Of a stretch of 64,000 nt of DNA, positions 22,122-35,330 are shown one piece after another. Positions within the stretch are counted from its first letter, which is position 1. Each line of letters opens with the position of its first letter. Where the stretch lies: positions 709,126,885 through 709,190,884 of the forward strand of contig CM068367.1 in the NCBI GenBank assembly GCA_034769895.1. The letters run 5' to 3'. Both the position numbers and the translations under genes were made by a program. This stretch comes from Magicicada septendecula. Taxonomy: Eukaryota > Arthropoda > Insecta > Hemiptera > Cicadidae. Under the pieces are notes generated by a model. The model was given only the letters and a program-made list of their open reading frames with translations, was not told where the DNA came from and ran no database searches.

Positions 22122-24353
22122 ATGACGAACGATAACTGCCGTAAATTCAAACAGAATCAACTACACTTTTGCATATCTTTTTTTATTTTACAGAACTCAA
22201 GTTCTGTTGATTTTGTTGAAGAGAGGTTAGGGGAAGGGTAGTTTACCTGCAACGTTTTATATTTTAACAAGGGTATTTTCTATGGCAAACGATAACAGAC
22301 GCAAATTCAAACTGAATCAGATAATTTTTTACATACAGCTCTGAATTGTAGAGTTCTCAAGACATATTGTTTTTGGTGAAATCGGTTAAGGGAAAGGGGT
22401 AGTTTAACGACAACGTTTTATGTTTTAACAATGGTATTTTCTATGGCAAACGATAACAGACGCAAATTCAAACAGAATCAAATAATTTTTTGCATACAGC
22501 CCTGAATTGTAGAGTACTCAAAATCTATTGTTTTTGGATAAGATGGTTAAGGGAATGGGGTAGTTTACCTGCAACGTTTTTTTATCAAGGTTACTTTTTT
22601 AGGCAAACGATAACAGCCGCAAATTCAAATAGGATCAAATAATGTTTTGAATACAGAACTGAAATGTAGTTTTCTCAAGATCTTTTGGTTTTGGTGAAGA
22701 TCGCTTAAGGGAAAGGGGTAGTTTACTAGCAACATTTTATGTTTTAAGAAGGGTAATTTTTTTGACGAAAGATAACTGCCGTAAATTCAAAGAGAATCAA
22801 ATAATTTTTTGCATACGTTCCTGAATTGTAGAGAACGCAATTTTTCGTGAAGATCGGTTAATGGAAAGGGGTAGTTTACCTGCAACATTTTATGTTGTCA
22901 CAAGAGAAATGTTTTCATGACGAACGATAACTGCTGCACATTGAAACAGAATCAAATTTTTTTTTGCATGCATCACTGCATTGTAGAGGACTGAAAGTCT
23001 ATTGATTTTGGTGAAGATCGGTTTAGAGAAAGGGGTAGTTTACCTGTAACGTTTTATGTTTTAACAAGAGTAAAGTACTTAATTTTGATAAATAATGTAT
23101 CCTGATAAGAAGCTCATAATAATCCACTGTAGAAACGTAGATGAAATAACTCTAATTGAAGAGGCTAGGTGAACGAGGTGGGGGTAATTTTCTATTAATG
23201 AAAATTATAGTTGAAGGGGTAAGGGAGAATTTTTTATGTGTACTAAGTTATCGGCAACAAAGAATTAGTTCTTTGTTAAAATTCCTTCCCGGGCTGTTTA
23301 GCCGTAGTCCAATGTTTTCTGCAAAACCAGACATTTCGGCAGTGCCATCGACTGCCATCATCAGTGAAAATCGTTTGCGAAAACGTGAGGTGGTATAAAC
23401 GTGATGTTAGTGACCACAATACTGTCGTTAAGGCTGAAGCAATAAGTGGAAAGTAGTAGTCTCTATGGAAACATTTCATTTCATAAATGATTTTAAATAT
23501 ATATCTTAGAACATGGAAGTCATGTATAGTTCTCGAAGGGTAATTTTTCTATATGGCAAACGATAAGAGCCGCAAATTCAAACAGAATCAAATGATTATT
23601 TTCATACAGCTCTAAACTATAGAGTTCTCAAGACCTATTGTTTTTGGTGAAGATCGTTTAATGGAAAAGGGTAGTTTACCAGAACGTTTCATGTGTTAAA
23701 AGGGCATTTTCTATGGCAAACGATAACAGCCGCAAATTCAAACAGAATCAAATGATGATTTGCATACTTACTTGATTTGTAGAGTTCTCAAAACCTGTTG
23801 TTTTTGGTGAAGATCGGTTAGGGGAAAGGGGTAATTTACCAGCAACATTTTATGTTTTAAATAGGCTATTTACTATGTCAAACGATAACAGCCGCATATT
23901 CAAACAGAATCAAATAATTTTTTGCATACAACCCTGAATTGTAGAGTTGTCAAGAAAAATTGTTTTTGGTGAAGATGGTTAAGGGAAAGGGGTAGTTTAC
24001 CTGCTACGTTTTTTTATCAAGGTTACTTTTTTTTGGCAAATGGTAACAGCCGCAAATTCAAACACAATCAAATAATAATATTTTGCATACAGCCCTGAAA
24101 TGTAGAGTTCTCAAGACCTATTGTTTTTTGTGAAGATCGGTTAAGGGAAAGGGGTAAATTCTTGGATTTCGTAGTCCATGACGTGTCCGTTACTTAACTA
24201 AACCTCAGATGAAGCCTTCTAAAGGTGAAAGCCGGTTTAGGCTGTAAGGTAAAACTTTACGTTTTTACTTATAAAAAACTTAGTGTTCCGAGTCGTTAGG
24301 AAAGGGGTGGTTTACCTGCAAAATTTTATGTTTTAACAAGGGTAATTTTTTCT
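22122..24353 (+). repeat. HOR unit 12, L form, 2232 bp
   Basis: L unit with insert at 23013-23506. The first part matches unit 6 (shared GAGGTTAGGGGAAGGG near 22224). From the insert onward it matches unit 2 (shared GATCGTTTAATGG near 23653 and the CAGATGA cassette at 24206). It is a recombinant between two lineages. Confidence 0.92.
23013..23506 (+). repeat. 494-bp insert module (unit 12)
   Basis: Complete copy, close to those of units 2 and 6, with L-type left flank (CATCACTGCATTGTAG, CTGAAAGTC). Confidence 0.9.
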
Positions 24354-25040
24354 ATGACGAACGATAACTGCCGTAAATTCAAACAGAATCAACTACACTT
24401 TTGCATATCTTTTTTATTTTACAGAACTCAAGTTCTGTTGATTTTGTTGAAGAGAGGTTAAGGGGAAAGGGTAGTTTACCTGCAACGTTTTATATTTTAA
24501 CAAGGGTATTTTCTATGGCAAACGATAACAGACGCAAATTCAAACTGAATCAAATAATTTTTTACATACAGCTCTGAATTGTAGAGTTCTCAAGACATAT
24601 TGTTTTTGGTGAAATCGGTTAAGGGAAAGGGGTAGTTTAACGACAACGTTTTATGTTTTAACAATGGTATTTTCTATGGCAAACGATAACAGACGCAAAT
24701 TCAAACAGAATCAAATAATTTTTTGCATACAGCCCTGAATTGTAGAGTACTCAAAATCTATTGTTTTTGGATAAGATGGTTAAGGGAATGGGGTAGTTTA
24801 CCTGCAACGTTTTTTTATCAAGGTTACTTTTATTTGGCAAACGATAACAGCCGCAATTTCAAATAGGATCAAAAAATGTTTTGAATACAGAACTGAAATG
24901 TAGTGTTCTCAAGATCTTTTGGTTTTGGTGAAGATCGCTTAAGGGAAAGGGGTAGTTTACTAGCAACATTTTATGTTTTAAGAAGGGTAATATTTTTTGA
25001 CGGAAGATAACTGCCGTAAATTCAAAGAGAATCAAATAAT
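23120..25040 (+). repeat. Segmental duplicate block 3, copy 2 (approximate ends)
   Basis: Second copy of the block around units 2-3, lying between copies of block 1 and block 2. The parts of the older array are shuffled here rather than simply repeated. Confidence 0.8.
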
Positions 25041-26096
25041 TTTTTGCATACGTTCCTGAATTGTAGAGAACGCAATTTTTCGTGAAATTCGGTTAATGGA
25101 AAGGGGTAGTTTACCTGCAACATTTTATGTTGTCACAAGACAAATGTTTTCATGACGAACGATAACTGCTGCACATTCAAACAGAATCAAATTTTTTTTT
25201 TGCATGCATCGCTGCATTTTAGAGGACTGAAGGTCTATTGATTTTGGTTAGAACATGGAAGTCATGTATAGTTCTCGAAGGGTAATTTTTATATATGGCA
25301 AACGATAACAGCCGCAAATTCAAACATAATCAAATGATTATTTTCATGCAGCTCTAAACTATAGAGTTCTCAAGACCTATTGTTTTTGGTGAAGATCCGT
25401 TAATGGAAAAGGGTAGTTTACCAGAACGTTTCATGTGTTAAAAGGGCATTTTCTATGGCAAACGATAACAGCCGCAAATTCAAACAGAATCAAATGATGT
25501 TTTGCATACATATTTGATTTGTAGAGTACTCAAAACCTGTTGTTTTTGGTGAAGATCGGTTAAGGGAAAGGGGTAATTTACCAGCAACATTTTATGTTGT
25601 AAAAAGGCTATCTACCTGTTGTAAACGATAACAACCGCATATTCAAACAGAATCAAATAATTTTTTGCATACAGCCCTGAATTGTAGAGTTGTCAAGAAA
25701 AATTGTTTTTGGTGAAGATGGTTAAGGGAAAGGGGTAGTTTACCTGCTACGTTTTTTTATCAAGGTTACTTTTTTTTGGCAAATGGTAACAGCCGCAAAT
25801 TCAAACACAATCAAATAATAATATTTTGCATACAGCCCTGAAATGTAGAGTTCTCAAGACCTATTGTTTTTTGTGAAGATCGGTTAAGGGAAAGGGGTAA
25901 ACTCTTGGATTTCGTTGTCCATGACGTGTCCGTTACTTAACTAAGCCTCTAATGAAGCCTTCTAAACGTGAAAGCCGGTTTAGGCTGTAAGGTAAAACTA
26001 TACGTTTTTACTTATAAAAAACTTAGTGTTCCGAGTCGTTAGGAATGGGGTAGTTTACCTGCAAAATTTTATGTTTTAACAAGGGTAATTTTTTCT
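24354..26096 (+). repeat. HOR unit 13, S form, 1743 bp
   Basis: Complete S unit. m1-m4 match unit 3 (ACTTTTATTTGGC near 24826). m6 onward matches the second half of unit 6, including CTACCTGTTGTAAACG near 25613 and the CTAATGA cassette at 25949. Confidence 0.92.
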
Positions 26097-26743
26097 ATGA
26101 CGAACGATAACTGCCGTAAATTCAAACAGAATCAACTACACTCTTGCATATCTTTTTGTATTTTACAGAACTCAAGTTCTGTTGATTTTGTTGAAGAGAG
26201 GTTAAGGGGAAGGGGTAGTTTACCTGCAACGTTTTATAGTTTAACAAGGGTATTTTCTATGGCAAACGATAACAGACGCAAATTCAAACTGAATCAATTA
26301 ATTTTTTACATACAGCTCTGAATTGTAGAGTTCTCAAGACATATTGTTTCTGGTGAAGATCGGTTAAGGGAAAGGGGTAGTTTAACGACAACGTTTCATG
26401 TTTTAACAATGGTATTTTCTATGGCAAACGATAACAGACGCAAATTCAAACAGAATCAAATAATTTTTTGCATACAGCCCTGAATTGTAGAGTACTCAAA
26501 ATCTATTTTTTTTGGATAAGATGGTTAAGGGAATGGGGTACTTTACCTGCAACGTTTTTTTATCAAGGTTACTTTTTTTTGGCAAACGATAACAGCCGCA
26601 AATTCAAATAGGATCAAATAATGTTTTGAATACAGAACTGAAATGTAGTGTTCTCAAGATCTTTTGGTTTTGGTGAAGATCGCTTAAGGGAAAGGGGTAG
26701 TATACCAGCAACATTTTATGTTTTAACAATGATAATTTTTTAT

Positions 26744-26906
26744 ATGACGAACGATAAATGCCGCAAATTCAAACAGAATCAACTACGTTTTTGCATAACT
26801 TTTTGAATTAAGGAGAACTCAAGGTCAGTTGATTTTGTTGAAGATCGGATAAGGGAAAGGGGTAGTTTACTAGCAACATTTTATGTTTTAAGAACGGTAA
26901 TTTTTT
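26744..26906 (+). repeat. Variant monomer X (unit 14), 163 bp
   Basis: Extra monomer between m4 and m5, as in unit 7; preceded by GTATACCAGCAAC and CAATGATAATTTT. Confidence 0.85.
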
Positions 26907-27158
26907 TTGACGAAAGATAACTGCCGTAAATTCAAAGAGAATCAAATAATTTTTGCATAAGTTCCTGAATTGTAGAGAACGCAATTTTTCGTGAAGTTCG
27001 GTTAATGGAAAGGGGTAGTTTACCTGCAACATTTTGTGTTGTCACAAGAGAAATGTTTTCATGACGAACGATAACTGCTGCACATTCAAACAGAATCAAA
27101 TTTTTTTTTTTGCATGCATCGCTGCATTGTAGAGGACTGAAGGTCTATTGATTTTGGT

Positions 27159-27652
27159 AAAGATCGGTTTAGAGAAAGGGGTAGTTTACCTGTAACGTTT
27201 TATGTTTTAACAAGAGTAAAGTACTTAATTTTGATAAATAAAGTATCCTGATAAGAAGCTCATAATAATCCACTGTAGAAACGTAGATGAAATAACTCTA
27301 AATGAAGAGGCTAGGTGAACGAGGTGGGGGTAATTTTCGATTAATGAAAATTATAGTTGAAGGGGTAAGGGAGAATTTTTTATGTGTACTAAGTTATCGG
27401 CAACAAAGAATTAGTTCTTTGTTAAAATTCCTTCCCGGGCTGTTTAGCCGTAGTCCAATGTTTTCTGCAAAACCAGACATTTCGGCAGTGCCATCGATTG
27501 CCATCATCAGTGAAAATCGATTGCGAAAACGTGAGGTGGTATAAACGTGATGTTAGTGACCACAATACTGTCGTTAAGGCTGAAGCAATAAGTGGAAAGT
27601 AGTAGTCTCTATGGAAACATTTCATTTCATAAATGATTTTAAATATATATCT
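27159..27652 (+). repeat. 494-bp insert module (unit 14)
   Basis: Complete copy, counterpart of unit 7 (CATCGATTGCC, CGATTAATG) with a mixed left flank CATCGCTGCATTGTAG and the right boundary TACAACATGG. Confidence 0.9.
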
Positions 27653-28499
27653 TACAACATGGAAGTCATGTATAGTTCTCGAAGGGTAATTTTTGTATAT
27701 GGCAAACGATAAGAGCCGCAAATTCAAACAGAATCAAATGATTATTTTCATACAGCTCTAAACTATAGATTTCTCAAGGCCTATTGTTTTTGGTGAAGAT
27801 CGGTTAATGGAAAAGGGTAGTTTACCAGAACATTTCATGTGTTAAAAGGGCATTCTCTATGGCAAACGATAACAGCCGCAAATTCAAACAGAATCAAATG
27901 ATTTTTTGCATACGTACTTGATTTGTAGAGTACTCAAAACCTGTTGTTTTTGGAGAAGATCGGTTAAGGGAAAGGGGTAATTTACCAGCAACATTTTATG
28001 TTTTAAGAAGGCTATGTACTATGGCAAACGATAACAGCCGCATATTCAAACAGAATCAAATAATTTTGTGCATACAGCCCTGAATTGTAGAGTTGTCAAG
28101 AAAAATTGTTTTTGGTGAAGATGGTTAAGGGAAAGGGGTAGTTTACCTGCTACGTTTTTTTATCAAGGTTACTTTTTTTTGGCAAATGGTAACAGCCGCA
28201 AATTCAAACACAATCAAATAATAATATTTTGCATACAGCCCTGAAATGTAGAGTTCTCAAGACCTATTGTTTTTTGTGAAGATCGGTTAAGGGAAAGGGG
28301 TAAATTCTTGGATTTCGTTGTCCATGACGTGTCCGTTACTTAATTAAACCTCTGATGAAGCCTTCTAAAAGTGAAAGCCGGTTTAGGCTGTAAGGTGAAA
28401 CTTTACGTTTTTACTTATAAAAAACTTAGTGTTCCGAGTCGTTATGAAAGGGGTAGTTTACCTGCAAAATTTTATGTTTTAACAAGGGTAATTTTTTCT

Positions 28500-30734
28500 A
28501 TGACGAACGATAACTGCCGTAAATTCAAACAGAATCAACTACACTTTTGCATATCTTTTTCTATTTTACAGAACTCAAGTTCTGTTGATTTTGTTGAAGA
28601 GAGGTTAAGGGGAAAGGGTAGTTTACCTGCAACGTTTTATATTTTAACAAGGGTATTTTCTATGGCATACGATAACAGACGCAAATTCAAACTGAATCAA
28701 ATAATTTTTTACATACAGCTCTGAATTGTAGAGTTCTCAAGACATATTGTTTTTGGTGAAATCGGTTAAGGGAAAGGGGTAGTTTAACGACAAAGTTTTA
28801 TGTTTTAACAATGGTATTTTCTATGGCAAACGATAACAGACGCAAATTCAAACAGAATCAAATAATTTTTTGCATACAGCCCTGAATTGTAGAGTACTCA
28901 AAATCTATTGTTTTTGGATAAGATGGTTAAGGGAATGGGGTAGTTTACCTGCAACGTTTTTTTATCAAGGTTACTTTTTTTGGCAAACGATAACAGCCGC
29001 AAATTCAAATAGGATCAAATAATGTTTTGAATACAGAACTGAAATGTAATGTTCTCAAGATCTTTTGGTTTTGGTGAAGATCGCTTAAGGGAAAGGGGTA
29101 GTTTACTAGCAACATTTTATGTTTTAAGAAGGGTAATTTTTTTTGACGAAAGATAACTGCCGTAAATTCAAAGAGAATCAAATAATTTTTTGCATACGTT
29201 CCTGAATTGTAGAGAACGCAATTTTTCGTGAAGATCGGTTAATGGAAAGGGGTAGTTTACCAGCAACATTTTATGTTGTCACAAGAGAAATGTTTTCATG
29301 ACGAATGATAACTGCTGCACATTCAAACAGAATCTAATTTTTTTTGCATGCATCACTGCATTGTAGAGGACTGAAGGTCTATTGATTTTGGTGAAGATCG
29401 GTTTAGAGAAAGGGGTAGTTTACCTGTAACGTTTTATGTTTTAACAAGAGTAAAGTACTTAATTTTGATAAATAAAGTATCCTGATAAGAAGCTCATAAT
29501 AATCCACTGTAGAAACGTAGATGAAATAACTCTAAATGAAGAGGCTAAGTGAACGAGGTGGGGGTAATTTTCTATTAATGAAAATTATAGTTGAAGGGGT
29601 AAGGGAGAATTTTTTATGTGTACTAAGTTATCGGCAACAAAGAATTAGTTCTTTGTTAAAATTCCTTCCCGGGCTGTTTAGCCGTAGTCCAATGTTTTCT
29701 GCAAAACCAGACATTTCGGCAGTGCCATCGACTGCCATCATCAGTGAAAAATCGATTGCGAAAACGTGAGGTGGTATAAACGTGATCTTAGTGACCACAA
29801 TACTGTCGTTAAGGCTGAAGCAATAAGTGGAAAGTAGTAGTATCTATGGAAACATTTCATTTCATAAATGATTTTAAATATATATCTTAGAACATGGAAG
29901 TCATGTATAGTTCTCGAAGGGTAATTTTTATATATGGCAAACGATAACAGCCGCAAATTCAAACAGAATCAAATGATTATTTTCATGCAGCTCTAAACTA
30001 TAGAGTTCTCAAGACCTATTGTTTTTGGTGAAGATCGGTTAATGGAAAAGGGTAGTTTACCAGAATGTTTCATGTGTTAAAAGGGCATTTTTTATGGCAA
30101 ACGATAACAGAAGCAAATTCAAACAGAATCAAATGATGTTTTGCATACTTACTTGATTTGTAGAGTTCTCAAAACCTGTTGTTTTTGGTGAAGATCGGTT
30201 AAGGGAAAGGGGTAATTTACCAGCAACATTTTATGTATTAAATAGGCTATTTACTATGCCAACGATAACAGCCGCATATTCAAACAGAGTCAAATAATTT
30301 TTTGCATACAACCCTGAATTGTAGAGTTGTCAAGAAAAATTGTTTTTGGTGAAGATGGTTAAGGGAAAGGGGTAGTTTACCGGCTACGTTTTTTTATCAA
30401 GGTTACTTTTTTTTTGGCAAATGGTAACAGCCGCAAATTCAAACACAATCAAATAATAATATTTTGCATACAGCCCTGAAATGAAGAGTACTCAAGACCT
30501 ATTGTTTTTTGTGAAGATCGGTTAAGGGAAAGGGGTAAATTCTTGGATTTCGTTGTCCATGACGTGTCCGTTACTTAACTAAACCTCTGATGAAGCCTTC
30601 TAAAGGTGAAAGCCGGTTTAGGCTGTAAGGTAAAACTTTACGTTTTTACTTATAAAAAACTTAGTGTTCCGAGTCGTTAGGAAAGGGGTAGTTTACCTGC
30701 AAAATTTTATGTTTTAACAAGGGTAATTTTTTCT
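28500..30734 (+). repeat. HOR unit 15, L form, 2235 bp
   Basis: L unit with insert at 29393-29887, counterpart of unit 8 through the insert (shared GTGAAAAATCG). After the insert it departs from unit 8 (GATAACAGCC instead of GATAAGAGCC), marking a lineage switch near 29.9 kb. Confidence 0.92.
29393..29887 (+). repeat. Insert module (unit 15), 495 bp
   Basis: Complete copy with the same extra A as unit 8 (GTGAAAAATCG near 29750), plus GTGATCTTAGTG near 29783. Confidence 0.9.
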
Positions 30735-31215
30735 ATGACGAACGATAACTGCCGTAAATTCAAACAGAATCAACTACACTTTTGCATATCTTTTTTTATT
30801 TTACAGAACTCAAGTTCTGTTGATTTTGTTGAAGAGAGGTTAAGGGGAAAGGGTAGTTTACCTGCAACGTTTTATATTTTAACAAGGGTATTTTCTATGG
30901 CAAACGATAACAGACGCAAATTCAAACTGAATCAAATAATTTTTTACATACAGCTCTGAATTGTAGAGTTCTCAAGACATATTGTTCTTGGTGAAATCGG
31001 TTAAGGGAAAGGGGTAGTTTAACGACAACGTTTTATGTTTTAACAATGGTATTTTCTATGGCAAACGATAACAGACGCAAATTCAAACAGAATCAAATAA
31101 TTTTTTGCATACAGCCCTGAATTGTAGAGTACTCAAAATCTATTGTTTTTGGATAAGATGGTTAAGGGAATGGGGTAGTTTACCTGCAACGTTTTTTTAT
31201 CAAGGTTACTTTTTT

Positions 31216-31835
31216 TTGGCAAACGATAACAGCCGCAAATTCAAATAGGATCAAATAATGTTTTGAATACAGAACTGAAATGTAGTGTTCTCAAGATCTT
31301 TTGCTTTTGGTGAAGATCGCTTAAGGGAAAAGGGTAGTTTGCTAGCAACATTTTATGTTTTAGAAGGGTAATTTTTTTTGACGAAAGATAACTGCCGTAA
31401 ATTCAAAGAGAATCAAATAATTTTTTGCATACGTTCCTGAATTGTAGAGGACGCAATTTTTCGTGAAGTTCGGTTAATGGAAAGGGGTAGTTTACCTGCA
31501 ACATTTTATGTTGTCACAAGAGAAATGTTTTCATGACGAACGATAACTGCTGCACATTGAAACAGAATCAAATTTTTTTTTTGCATGCATCGCTGCATTT
31601 TAGAGGACTGAAGGTCTATTGATTTTGGTTAGAACATGGAAGTCATGCATAGTTCTCGAAGGGTAATTTTTATATATGGCAAACGATAACAGCCGCAAAT
31701 TCTAACAGAATCAAATGATTATTTTCATGCAGCTCTAAACTATAGAGTTCTCAAGACCTATTGTTTTTGGTGAAGATCGGTTAATGGAAAAGGGTAGTTT
31801 ACCAGAACGTTTCATGTGTTAAAAGGGCATTTTTT
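31216..31835 (+). repeat. 620-bp tandem duplication, copy 1 (m4-m7)
   Basis: m4, m5, m6 (S junction) and m7 of unit 16. Private bases: TTTTGCTTTTGG near 31299, GTCATGCATAG near 31643 and AATTCTAACAG near 31699. Confidence 0.92.
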
Positions 31836-32455
31836 ATGGCAAACGATAACAGCCGCAAATTCAAATAGGATCAAATAATGTTTTGAATACAGAACTGAAA
31901 TGTAGTGTTCTCAAGATCTTTTGGTTTTGGTGAAGATCGCTTAAGGGAAAGGGGTAGTTTGCTAGCAACATTTTATGTTTTAAGAAGGGTAATTTTTTTG
32001 ACGAAAGATAACTGCCGTAAATTCAAAGAGAATCAAATAATTTTTTGCATACGTTCCTGAATTGTAGAGGACGCAATTTTTCGTGAAGTTCGGTTAATGG
32101 AAAGGGGTAGTTTACCTGCAACATTTTATATTGTCACAAGAGAAATGTTTTCATGACGAACGATAACTGCTGCACATTGAAACAGAATCAAATTTTTTTT
32201 TTGCATGCATCGCTGCATTTTAGACGACTGAAGGCCTATTGATTTTGGTTAGAACATGGAAGTCATGTATTGTTCTCGAAGGGTAATTTTTATATATGGC
32301 AAACGATAACAGCCGCAAATTCAAACAGAATCAAATGATTATTTTCATGCAGCTCTAAACTATAGAGTTCTCAAGACCTATTGTTTTTGGTGAAGATCGG
32401 TTAATGGAAAAGGGTAGTTTACCAGAACGTTTCATATGTTAAAAGGGCATTTTTT
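31836..32455 (+). repeat. 620-bp tandem duplication, copy 2 (m4-m7)
   Basis: Begins with an m8-type ATGGCAAACG start that continues as m4 (CAAATAGGATC), so the crossover lies in the conserved box shared by m8 and m4 (31836-31864). Private bases: TTTTATATTGTCAC near 32126, TAGACGACTGAAGGCC near 32221 and TTTCATATGTTAAAAG near 32431. Confidence 0.92.
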
Positions 32456-33096
32456 ATGGCAAACGATAACAGCCGCAAATTCAAACAGAATCAAATGATG
32501 TTTTGCATACTTACTTGGTTTGTAGAGTTCTCAAAACCTGTTGTTTTTGGTGAAGATCGGTAAAGGGAAAGGGGTAATTTACCAGCAACATTTTATGTTT
32601 TAAAAAGGCTATTTACTATGGCAAACGATAACAGCCGCATATTCAAACAGAATCAAATAATTTTTTGCTTACAGCCCTGAATTGTAGAGTTGTCAAGAAA
32701 AATTGTTTTTGGTGAAGATGGTTAAGGGAAAGGGGTAGTTTACCTGCTACGTTTTTTTATCAAGGTTACTTTTTTTTGGCAAATGGTAACAGCCGCAAAT
32801 TCAAACACAATCAAATAATAAGATTTTGCATACAGCCCTGAAATGTAGAGTTCTCAAGACCTATTGTTTTTTGTGAAGATCGGTTAAGGGAAAGGGGTAA
32901 ATTCTTGGATTTCGTTGTCCATGACGTGTCCGTTACTTAACTAAACCTCTGATGAAGCCTTCTAAAGGTGAAAGCCGGTTTAGGCTGTAAGGTAAAACTT
33001 TACGTTTTTACTTATAAAAAACTTATAGTTCCGAGTCGTTAGGAAAGGGGTAGTTTACCTGCAAAATTTTATGTTTTAACAAGGGTAATTTTTTCT

Positions 33097-35330
33097 ATGA
33101 CGAACGATAACTGCCGTAAATTCAAACAGAATCAACTACACTTTTGCATATCTTTTTGTATTTTACAGAACTCAAGTTCTGTTGATTTTGTTGACGAGAG
33201 GTTAACGGGAAAGGGTAGTTTACCGGCAACGTTTTATATTTTAACAAGGGTATTTTCTATGGCAAACGATAACAGACGCAAATTCAAACTGAATCAAATA
33301 ATTTTTTACATACAGCTCTGAATTGTAGAGTTCTCAAGACATATTGTTTTTGGTGAAATCGGTTAAGGGAAAGGGGTCGTTTAACGACATCGTTTTATGT
33401 TTTAACAATGGTATTTTCTATGGCAAATGATAACAGACGCAAATTCAAACAGAATCAAATAATTTTTTGCATACAGCCCTGAATTGTAGAGTACTCAAAA
33501 TCTATTGTTTTTGGATAAGATGGTTAAGGGAATGGGGTAGTTTACCTGCAACGTTTTTTTATCAAGGTTACTTTTTTTGGCAAACGATAACAGCCGCAAA
33601 TTCAAATAGGATCAAATAATGTTTTGAATACAGTACTGAAATGTAGTTTTCTCAAGATCTTTTGGTTTTGGCGATGATCGCTTAAGGGAAAGGGGTAGTT
33701 TACTAGCAACATTTTATGTTTTAAGAAGGGTAATTTTTTTTGACGAAAGATAACTGCCGTAAATTCAAAGAGAATCAACTAATTTTTTGCATACGTTCCT
33801 GAATTGTAGAGAACGCAATTTTTCGTGAAGATCGGTTAATGGAAAGGGGTAGTTTACCTGCAACATTTTATGTTGTCACAAGAGAAATGTTTTCATGACG
33901 AACGATAACTGCTGCACATTCAAACAGAATCAAATTTTTTTTTGCATGCATCACTGCATTGTAGAGGACTGAAGGTCTATTGATTTTGGTGAAGATCGGT
34001 TTAGAGAAAGGGGTAGTTTACCTGTAACGTTTTATGTTTTAACAAGAGTAAAGTACTTAATTTTGATAAATAATGTATCCTGATAAGAAGCTCATAATAA
34101 TCCACTGTACAAACGTAGATGAAATAACTCTAAATGAAGAGGCTAGGTGAACGAGGTGGGGGTAATTTTCTATTAATGAAAATTAAAGTTGAAGGGGTAA
34201 GGGAGAATTTTTTATGTGTACTAAGTTATCGGCAACAAAGAATTAGTTCTTTGTTAAAATTCCTTCCCGGGCTGTTTAGCCGTAGTCCAATGTTTTCTGC
34301 AAAACCAGACATTTCGGCAGTGCCATCGACTGCCATCATCAGTGAAAATCGTTTGCGAAAACGTGAGGTGGTATAAACGTGATGTTAGTGACCACAATAC
34401 TGTCGTTAAGGCTGAAGCAATAAGTGGAAAGTAGTAGTCTCTATGGAAACATTTCATTTCATAAATGATTTTAAATATATATCTTAGAACATGGAAGTCA
34501 TGTATAGTTCTCGAAGGGTAATTTTTATATATGGCAAACGATAACAGCCGCAAATTCAAACAGAATCAAATGATTATTTTCATACAGCTCTAAACTATAG
34601 AGTTCTCAAGACCTATTGTTTTTGGTGAAGATCGGTTAATGGAAAAGGGTAGTTTACCAGAACGTTTCATGTGTTAAAAGGGCATTTTCTAAGGCAAACG
34701 ATAACAGCCGCAAATTCAAACAGAATCAAATGATTTTTTGCATACTTACTTGATTTGTAGAGTACTCAAAACCTGTTGTTTTTGGTGAAGATCAGTTAAG
34801 GGAAAGGGGTAATTTACCAGCATCATTTTATGTTTTAAAAAGGCTATTTACTATGGCAAACGATAACAGCCGCATATTCAAACAGAACCAAATAATTTTT
34901 TGCATACAGCCCTGAATTGTAGAATTGTCAAGAAAAATTTTTTTGGTGAAGATGGTTAAGGGAAAGGGGTAGTTTACCTGCTACGTTTTTTTATCAAGGT
35001 TACTTTTTTTTGGCAAATGGTAACAGCCGCAAATTCAAACACAATCAAATAATAATATTTTGCATACAGCCCTGAAATTTAGAGTTCTCAAGACCTATTG
35101 TTTTTTGTGAAGATCGGTTAAGGGAAAGGGGTAAATTCTTGGATTTCGTTGTCCATGACGTGTCCGTTACTTAACTAAACCTCTGATGAAGCCTTCTAAA
35201 GGTGAAAGCCGGTTTAGGCTGTAAGGTAAAACTTTACGTTTTTACTTATAAAAAACTTAGTGTTCCGAGTCGTTAGGAAAGAGGTAGTTTACCTGCAAAA
35301 TTTTATGTTTTAACAAGGGTAATTTTTTCT
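33097..35330 (+). repeat. HOR unit 17, L form, 2234 bp
   Basis: First L of super-repeat copy A; insert at 33991-34484. Private m1 variants TTGACGAGAGGTTAACGGG and TTTACCGGCAACG, and m2 GGGTCGTTTAACGACATCG, are repeated in units 20 and 23. Confidence 0.93.
33991..34484 (+). repeat. 494-bp insert module (unit 17)
   Basis: Complete copy in super-repeat A. Private base AATTAAAGTTG at 34186. CTGTACAAACG replaces CTGTAGAAACG, as in all later copies. Confidence 0.9.

Larger units (their letters stand above)
18200..23620 (+). repeat. Segmental duplicate block 1, copy 2 (approximate ends)
   Basis: Units 9-12, in the same order S, S, S', L as units 3-6. After the insert of unit 12 the similarity passes to the unit 2 lineage. 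Confidence 0.8.
26097..28499 (+). repeat. HOR unit 14, L plus monomer X, 2403 bp
   Basis: L unit with insert at 27159-27652 and extra monomer X at 26744-26906. Nearly identical to unit 7, 13.36 kb upstream. The base after the insert reads TACAACATGG rather than TAGAACATGG. Confidence 0.9.
25600..29920 (+). repeat. Segmental duplicate block 2, copy 2 (approximate ends)
   Basis: End of unit 13 and units 14-15. Ends near 29.9 kb, where GATAAGAGCC changes to GATAACAGCC. Confidence 0.85.
30735..33096 (+). repeat. HOR unit 16, S with 620-bp internal duplication, 2362 bp
   Basis: S unit in which the m4-m5-m6-m7 segment is present twice in tandem (31216-31835 and 31836-32455). Both copies carry the S junction (31629/31630 and 32249/32250). 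The remainder is ordinary m8, m9 and m10/m11. Confidence 0.92.

Noticed and set aside
34254-34272. CCCGGG-containing GC patch as a CpG island or promoter
   Set aside because: Far too short, with no TATA or initiator arrangement and no downstream gene.
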